A DNA stretch of 8,386 bases from Actinomycetota bacterium (lineage in GTDB: Bacteria; Actinomycetota; Actinomycetes; Actinomycetales; Microbacteriaceae), in NCBI GenBank assembly GCA_009703845.1, contig WLFI01000024.1, positions 1-8,386 on the forward strand. Direction: 5' to 3'. A program made the translations under genes and the position numbers. Every line of letters begins with the position of its first letter. Positions within the stretch are counted from its first letter, which is position 1. Positions 5,336 through 8,386 of this stretch are shown one piece after another. The notes below the pieces were generated by a model. That model searched no databases, had not been told where the DNA came from, and saw only the letters and a program-made list of their open reading frames with translations.

Positions 5336-6340
5336 ATGGCCGCAATCTGGATGCTCCCCTCTCTAGTACTTGGCCTCTACCTGGGTTTCTCGACCGGCAT
5401 GTGGCAGCTCGCCCTAATGTCGTTCGGTTCGGCACTCATTGCGGTGGTGGTGTCTAGGGTTCGTCGGCCGAGTGTCAGCGAAACTGGCACTACAGTTAGC
5501 CCCTTCGCCATTGTCGGCAAAAAAATTCTCTATTTTGATAAGCCGTTGACCAGATGGCGCTGGATGCTCTCGCCAAAGCTGCGCGCCTCGGCAAGGTCGC
5601 TGGTTGCCGAACGCCATCGCGAACAGAGCTTGCAGGTCGTGCTGCCTCGTCTTCTCGGTCGCGGGTTTCGAGCATCCGTGCCCGGCGAGCTCTGTGCCTT
5701 GCTTGGTGAAGCGCAAGGTGCTGCTCTCGAAATCGATCTCGCCGTTGCGCCGCACGTTTTCGTGGTTGGGCCAACTGGCTCTGGCAAGAGCCAGCTCTTG
5801 CGCATCCTCACCAAGTCACTCACCAACCGCTACCTGCCAACCGAACTGAAGCTCATGCTGGTCGATTTCAAAGGGGGAGGGCTGCTTGATGGCTTGGGTA
5901 TCGAGCCGTGGCTAGTGGCGAGTTTGTCTGATCTCGAGGGTGACCGGTCGACTTTCTGGGCCGGGCTGCACACCCTTTTGCAACATCGTGAACGCAGCCC
6001 AACGCTATCGAAACCTAAGGTGCTGATAATCGTGGATGAACTTGCTGAAGTGATTCGCGACCAAGCCGCCAGCGTTGCCCTGACGTCGGTTGCCGCCCGT
6101 GGTCGATCGCTTGGCGTGCATCTTGTGCTTGCTAACCAGGGCCTGTCGGGCGTGCCGAGAGATCTTCTGCTCAACCTTCGGTTGCGGGTAGCGCTCGCCG
6201 GAGTCGACCAGGTTGAGCTTGTTCAGCTGGGCGGAAAGGCGTTGCCTCTGATAAGCGGTCAGCATCCGCTGATTGCGGCACGACTAATTCAGCACCAAAC
6301 GCCCGACCGTGAATTCAATTTCGCCGTTGGGCTGGTTTGA
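5336..6340 (+). CDS. Membrane-anchored FtsK/SpoIIIE-type ATPase with a single EccC-like module
   Basis: The 334-residue product starts with a hydrophobic region (about 6-39) able to form one or two membrane helices, then a basic RVRRP segment and a linker of about 90 residues. One P-loop ATPase module follows: PHVFVVGPTGSGKS with Walker A at 145-152, LMLVDFKGGG (173-182), Walker B LIIVDEL (230-236), ARGRSLGVHLVLANQ (254-268) and a RVALAGVDQVELVQLGGKALP tail. DFKGG and GRSLGVHL are typical of the FtsK/SpoIIIE superfamily and most like the ATPase modules of EccC of type VII secretion. FtsK's C-terminal DNA-reading gamma domain is absent, as are EccC's second and third modules and any WXG100 gene nearby. 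The role is unknown: a pump or motor for DNA or polypeptide is inferred only from the family. The first ATG sits directly behind a terminator and has no Shine-Dalgarno sequence; Met6 (5351) or Met22 (5399) could be the true start. It shares patD's reading frame, one TAG apart. Codon use is less C-ending than in patD, suggesting lower expression. Confidence 0.82.
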   Translation: MAAIWMLPSLVLGLYLGFSTGMWQLALMSFGSALIAVVVSRVRRPSVSETGTTVSPFAIVGKKILYFDKPLTRWRWMLSPKLRASARSLVAERHREQSLQVVLPRLLGRGFRASVPGELCALLGEAQGAALEIDLAVAPHVFVVGPTGSGKSQLLRILTKSLTNRYLPTELKLMLVDFKGGGLLDGLGIEPWLVASLSDLEGDRSTFWAGLHTLLQHRERSPTLSKPKVLIIVDELAEVIRDQAASVALTSVAARGRSLGVHLVLANQGLSGVPRDLLLNLRLRVALAGVDQVELVQLGGKALPLISGQHPLIAARLIQHQTPDREFNFAVGLV

Positions 6341-6343
6341 AAC

Positions 6344-7459
6344 CTAGGCGAGCACGCTCTCGAGCGAAACGCTTGAGATTCCGTGAGCTGCACCAACGGG
6401 TTCGTTCACCAATAGTCCGCCGTGAGTGTTTAGACCGAGCGCCAATGAAGCATCGGCTTGGCAGGCTGACATCCAGCCCTTGCCAGCCAGTGCCTTTGCG
6501 TAGGGCAAGGTGGCATTGGTTAGGGCGTAGGTAGAGGTGTGAGGCACCGCGCCAGGCATGTTTGCGACGCAATAGAAGACGGTGTCGTGAACCTTGTATG
6601 TAGGTTCAGCATGAGTGGTGGCGTGCGAGTCGGCGAAGCATCCGCCCTGATCGATAGCGATGTCAACCAACACTGAGCCGGGGCGCATTGCCTTGACGTG
6701 GTTGTTGGTTACCAATTTCGGTGCCTTTGCTCCAGGAATGAGAACCGAGCCGATAACCAAGTCAGCGTCGGTAACCGCTCGCTCGATTTCAAACGTGTTG
6801 CTCACGATGGTGCGAAGTCGCCCTGCGTAGTGGTGGTCGAGCTCACGAAGTCTCGAGATGTTGGTGTCAAGAACCGTTACTTCTGCACCAAGGCCAACGG
6901 CCATGGCAATCGCGTTGGTTCCGGCTACGCCACCACCGAGAACAACAACCTTGGCTGGGCGGGTGCCTGGCACGCCTCCCAGAAGAGTTCCGTTGCCACC
7001 GTTGTGGCGCATCAGAGTTTGGGCTCCGACCAGAACCGAAAGGCGACCAGCAACCTCGCTCATCGGAGCGAGCAGCGGCAGTTGGCGGTTCGGCAACTGA
7101 ACTGTCTCGTAGGCGATGGCTGTCACTTGGTTCTTGATTAACTGCTCGGTTAGCTCTAGATCAGCGGCAAGGTGCAGGTAGGTGAAGAGCACGAGCCCTG
7201 GTCGCAGGTACTGATATTCGGGTTCGATTGGCTCTTTGACCTTAAGAACCAAGTCTCCCGCGGCCCAGGTCGAAGCAGCATCGGGGGTAATTGTTGCTCC
7301 GGCTTTTTCGTACTCTTGATCGCTGATCGAAGAGCCTTTGCCTGCTCCCGCTTGAACAGAAACTTGGTGTCCGGCAGTGGTGAGTTCGTGAACACCGGCG
7401 GGGGTGATGGCAACTCTAAATTCGTTGTTCTTTATCTCGCTAGGTACTGATACCCGCAT
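6344..7459 (-). CDS. ald: Alanine dehydrogenase
   Basis: This enzyme interconverts L-alanine + NAD+ and pyruvate + ammonium + NADH in the cytoplasm. The product is 371 residues, the same as Mycobacterium tuberculosis Ald, and aligns with it (from memory) from MRVSVPSEIKNNEFRVAITP to the terminal SVLA without gaps noticed. The active-site residues occur at the same numbers: Arg15, Lys75, His96 and Asp270. The NAD-binding loop is VVLGGGVAG (172-180). Other family stretches are LAPMSEVAGRLS, PGAKAPKLV and VDIAIDQGGCF. ATG 7459 is chosen for the AAAGGAG just upstream and the N-terminal match; a GTG at 7492 would add 11 unlike residues. The gene converges with the EccC-like gene (3 bp between stops) and is divergent from the polyamine-binding protein gene. 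If the aminotransferase uses pyruvate, Ald could recycle the alanine formed. It may also serve general alanine use or redox balance. Confidence 0.97.
   Translation of the reverse strand: MRVSVPSEIKNNEFRVAITPAGVHELTTAGHQVSVQAGAGKGSSISDQEYEKAGATITPDAASTWAAGDLVLKVKEPIEPEYQYLRPGLVLFTYLHLAADLELTEQLIKNQVTAIAYETVQLPNRQLPLLAPMSEVAGRLSVLVGAQTLMRHNGGNGTLLGGVPGTRPAKVVVLGGGVAGTNAIAMAVGLGAEVTVLDTNISRLRELDHHYAGRLRTIVSNTFEIERAVTDADLVIGSVLIPGAKAPKLVTNNHVKAMRPGSVLVDIAIDQGGCFADSHATTHAEPTYKVHDTVFYCVANMPGAVPHTSTYALTNATLPYAKALAGKGWMSACQADASLALGLNTHGGLLVNEPVGAAHGISSVSLESVLA
6359..6377 (+). other. Hairpin at the convergent ends of the EccC-like gene and ald
   Basis: CTCGAGCG and CGCTTGAG pair over 8 bp in plus-strand RNA with one G-U and an AAA loop, 19 bases past the EccC-like stop and inside the ald C-terminal codons. 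No U-tract follows. On the minus strand the G-U pair becomes a C-A mismatch. It might stop rightward transcription weakly, or may simply reflect coding sequence. Confidence 0.25.
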
Positions 7460-7463
7460 GATT

Positions 7464-7470
7464 CTCCTTT
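7464..7470 (-). promoter_or_regulatory. Ribosome binding site of ald
   Basis: The minus strand reads AAAGGAG, then four bases AATC, then the ATG at 7459. The spacing is slightly short but the match is strong, and it decides between this ATG and the upstream GTG at 7492. Confidence 0.75.
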
Positions 7471-7472
7471 GG

Positions 7473-7488
7473 GCGACTCCTTCGTCGC
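7473..7488. repeat. Small inverted repeat in the ald leader
   Basis: GCGAC (7473-7477) and GTCGC (7484-7488) flank six bases. In ald mRNA the loop reads GAAGGA, a Shine-Dalgarno-like sequence just upstream of the real ribosome binding site. The stem is only 5 bp, so it may be chance. Confidence 0.3.
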
Positions 7489-7499
7489 ACACAAGTTAC

Positions 7500-7505
7500 A
7501 GCCTA
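7500..7505 (-). promoter_or_regulatory. Candidate -10 element for ald
   Basis: TAGGCT on the minus strand would start transcription near 7493 and leave a leader of about 34 bases containing the ald ribosome binding site. No good -35 hexamer is seen. The same TAGGCT lies upstream of patD. Confidence 0.3.
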
Positions 7506-7530
7506 GCGTTTTATCTACGAGGGTGATTGA

Positions 7531-7549
7531 GCGGCAGGTGCCTCGCCGC
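7531..7549. repeat. GC-rich inverted repeat in the ald / binding-protein intergenic region
   Basis: GCGGC (7531-7535) and GCCGC (7545-7549) flank a 9-base centre AGGTGCCTC that itself contains an AGG/CCT dyad. It sits in otherwise AT-rich divergent DNA just upstream of the ald candidate -10, a position suited to an operator. No known site was recognised. Confidence 0.3.
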
Positions 7550-7646
7550 CGATAAGTAAATTTTGGGTACCACTATTCAAAAATGGTCCAGTTGCTCAGG
7601 TTTATGTGGCAGTATTTTTTTGTGCGACATGCACCCCTTGTTGGTC

Positions 7647-7661
7647 GGGCTATGACAGCCC
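7647..7661 (+). other. Leader hairpin before the binding-protein gene
   Basis: GGGCT and AGCCC form a 5-bp stem with an ATGAC loop, ending 8 bases before the AAGGAG ribosome binding site. It could modestly affect translation or mRNA stability. No riboswitch or attenuator structure was recognised in this leader. Confidence 0.3.
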
Positions 7662-7669
7662 ACTAGTTT

Positions 7670-7675
7670 AAGGAG
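7670..7675 (+). promoter_or_regulatory. Ribosome binding site that identifies a GTG start
   Basis: AAGGAG ends 7 bases before GTG 7683. It selects GTG over the in-frame ATG codons at 7710 and 7713, which have no such site. Confidence 0.85.
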
Positions 7676-7682
7676 CCGGCCA

Positions 7683-8386
7683 GTGACTAAGCCACTTCCG
7701 CAAGACCCAATGATGCTCGAGCTGATTAAGCAGGCTCGTCGTCACCAAATGACTAGACGTGCAGCCCTTGCGGGTGCCGGAGCAACTGCCGCGGCAGTGG
7801 CCTTGGCCGCCTGTGCACCGGGTGGTTCAGATACTGAACTGACTCCAGCAACCGACGTTTCAGACAGCGAAAAAACTCTGGTCTGGCACAACTGGTCGCT
7901 CTACATGGATGAACTTGAAACCGACGGGGCCGTCACTTACCCAACTCTCGAAAAGTTCACCTCAGAGACCGGCATTGCTGTCGAATACAAGATCGAGATC
8001 GAAGACAACGACACCTACTACGGCAAGGTCAAAGACCAGCTGGCACAAGGTGCCGACATCGGTGCAGACGTAGCATGCCCAACCGAGTGGATGGCCGCTC
8101 GCTGGGTAAACAACGGCTACGTTCAGAAGATGGATGCAGCGAACATCCCGAACAAAAAGAACATCGCTCCTGCCTACATGGGCGCTGCGTTCGACCCAGA
8201 GCGTGACTACACCGTTCCTTACCAGGGCATCTTGGCTGGAATCACCTACAACAAAGAGGCTTTCAAAGAGGCAACCGGCAAAGATGCCCCAGCTTCACTA
8301 GAAGACCTTTGGGACCCAGCCCTAAAGGGTCGTGTTGGTGTTCTTTCAGAAATGCGCGACACCATCGGCCTAATTTTGCTGGCAAA
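7683..8386 (+). CDS. potD: Spermidine/putrescine-type ABC transporter substrate-binding lipoprotein (3' end beyond window)
   Basis: This is the extracellular binding component of a polyamine ABC importer (PotD/PotF family), anchored to the membrane by lipid. From GTG 7683 there are 234 complete codons before the window ends, roughly two thirds of a usual PotD. The N-terminus has about 22 charged and polar residues, then MTRRAALAGAG, a twin-arginine Tat motif (Arg25-Arg26), a hydrophobic stretch, and the lipobox LAAC with Cys44, so Tat export and lipidation are predicted. The mature part follows the family order: VWHNWSLYMDE (67-77), FTSETGIAVEY (92-102), GADVACPTEWMA (128-138), then YTVPYQGILAGITYN (176-190) and LEDLWDP (206-212). 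Whether it prefers putrescine or spermidine cannot be read from the fragment. Permease and ATPase genes are expected beyond the right edge. Confidence 0.92.
   Translation, partial: MTKPLPQDPMMLELIKQARRHQMTRRAALAGAGATAAAVALAACAPGGSDTELTPATDVSDSEKTLVWHNWSLYMDELETDGAVTYPTLEKFTSETGIAVEYKIEIEDNDTYYGKVKDQLAQGADIGADVACPTEWMAARWVNNGYVQKMDAANIPNKKNIAPAYMGAAFDPERDYTVPYQGILAGITYNKEAFKEATGKDAPASLEDLWDPALKGRVGVLSEMRDTIGLILLA

Noticed and set aside
5336..6340. A complete chromosomal FtsK or a full type VII secretion locus
   Set aside because: The protein is far too short, lacks the gamma domain and multiple ATPase modules, and no partner genes are in the window.
6698..7141. A 147-codon open frame on the plus strand, antisense to ald
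   Set aside because: It lies wholly within the well-supported ald gene on the opposite strand, has no Shine-Dalgarno sequence and shows no recognisable domain.
7460..7492. ald starting at GTG 7492
   Set aside because: The 11 extra residues do not match alanine dehydrogenases, whereas ATG 7459 has AAAGGAG upstream and gives the exact family N-terminus.
1..8386. CRISPR arrays, insertion sequences, tRNA genes, integrase or phage genes
   Set aside because: No spaced repeats, transposase motifs, cloverleaf-like sequences or phage genes were seen on either strand.

Overview
The window looks like an ordinary chromosomal segment of an actinobacterium, most likely in or near the Microbacteriaceae. 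GC content is moderate (mid-fifties by eye; not computed). The evidence is an alanine dehydrogenase that aligns from memory along its whole length with the mycobacterial 371-residue form, a Tat-type lipoprotein with the long N-terminal region common in actinobacterial polyamine-binding proteins, AAGGAG-type ribosome binding sites, and at least one gene (ogt) that may be leaderless. The genus is not determined here.

Layout. On the minus strand at the left end are an ECF sigma factor (cut by the window edge) and two alkylation-repair genes: ogt (O6-alkylguanine repair) and tag (3-methyladenine glycosylase), whose stop and start codons share one base. A strong hairpin terminator at 1551-1593 separates this group from a second minus-strand unit: an Lrp/AsnC regulator followed by a class III omega-aminotransferase. 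Divergent from the regulator, across about 200 bp of AT-rich DNA, is a plus-strand aldehyde dehydrogenase of the gamma-aminobutyraldehyde type (PatD/YdcW). A rho-independent terminator follows it, and one base after the U-tract begins a small membrane-anchored FtsK/SpoIIIE (EccC-like) ATPase. This gene converges with alanine dehydrogenase (ald, minus strand), leaving 3 bp between the two stop codons. Ald is divergent from a spermidine/putrescine-type ABC transporter binding protein that runs off the right end.

How the genes fit together. The central and right parts read as a polyamine utilisation locus. The binding protein captures putrescine or spermidine, the aminotransferase converts putrescine to 4-aminobutyraldehyde, and the dehydrogenase oxidises that to GABA, under an Lrp-type regulator. 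If the aminotransferase uses pyruvate, as its SpuC-like relatives do, it makes alanine, which Ald would turn back into pyruvate, ammonia and NADH. The linkage is inference; the individual family assignments are well supported by motifs. The least explained item is the orphan EccC-like ATPase and its placement directly behind a terminator. No tRNA, rRNA, CRISPR array, insertion sequence or prophage feature was seen.
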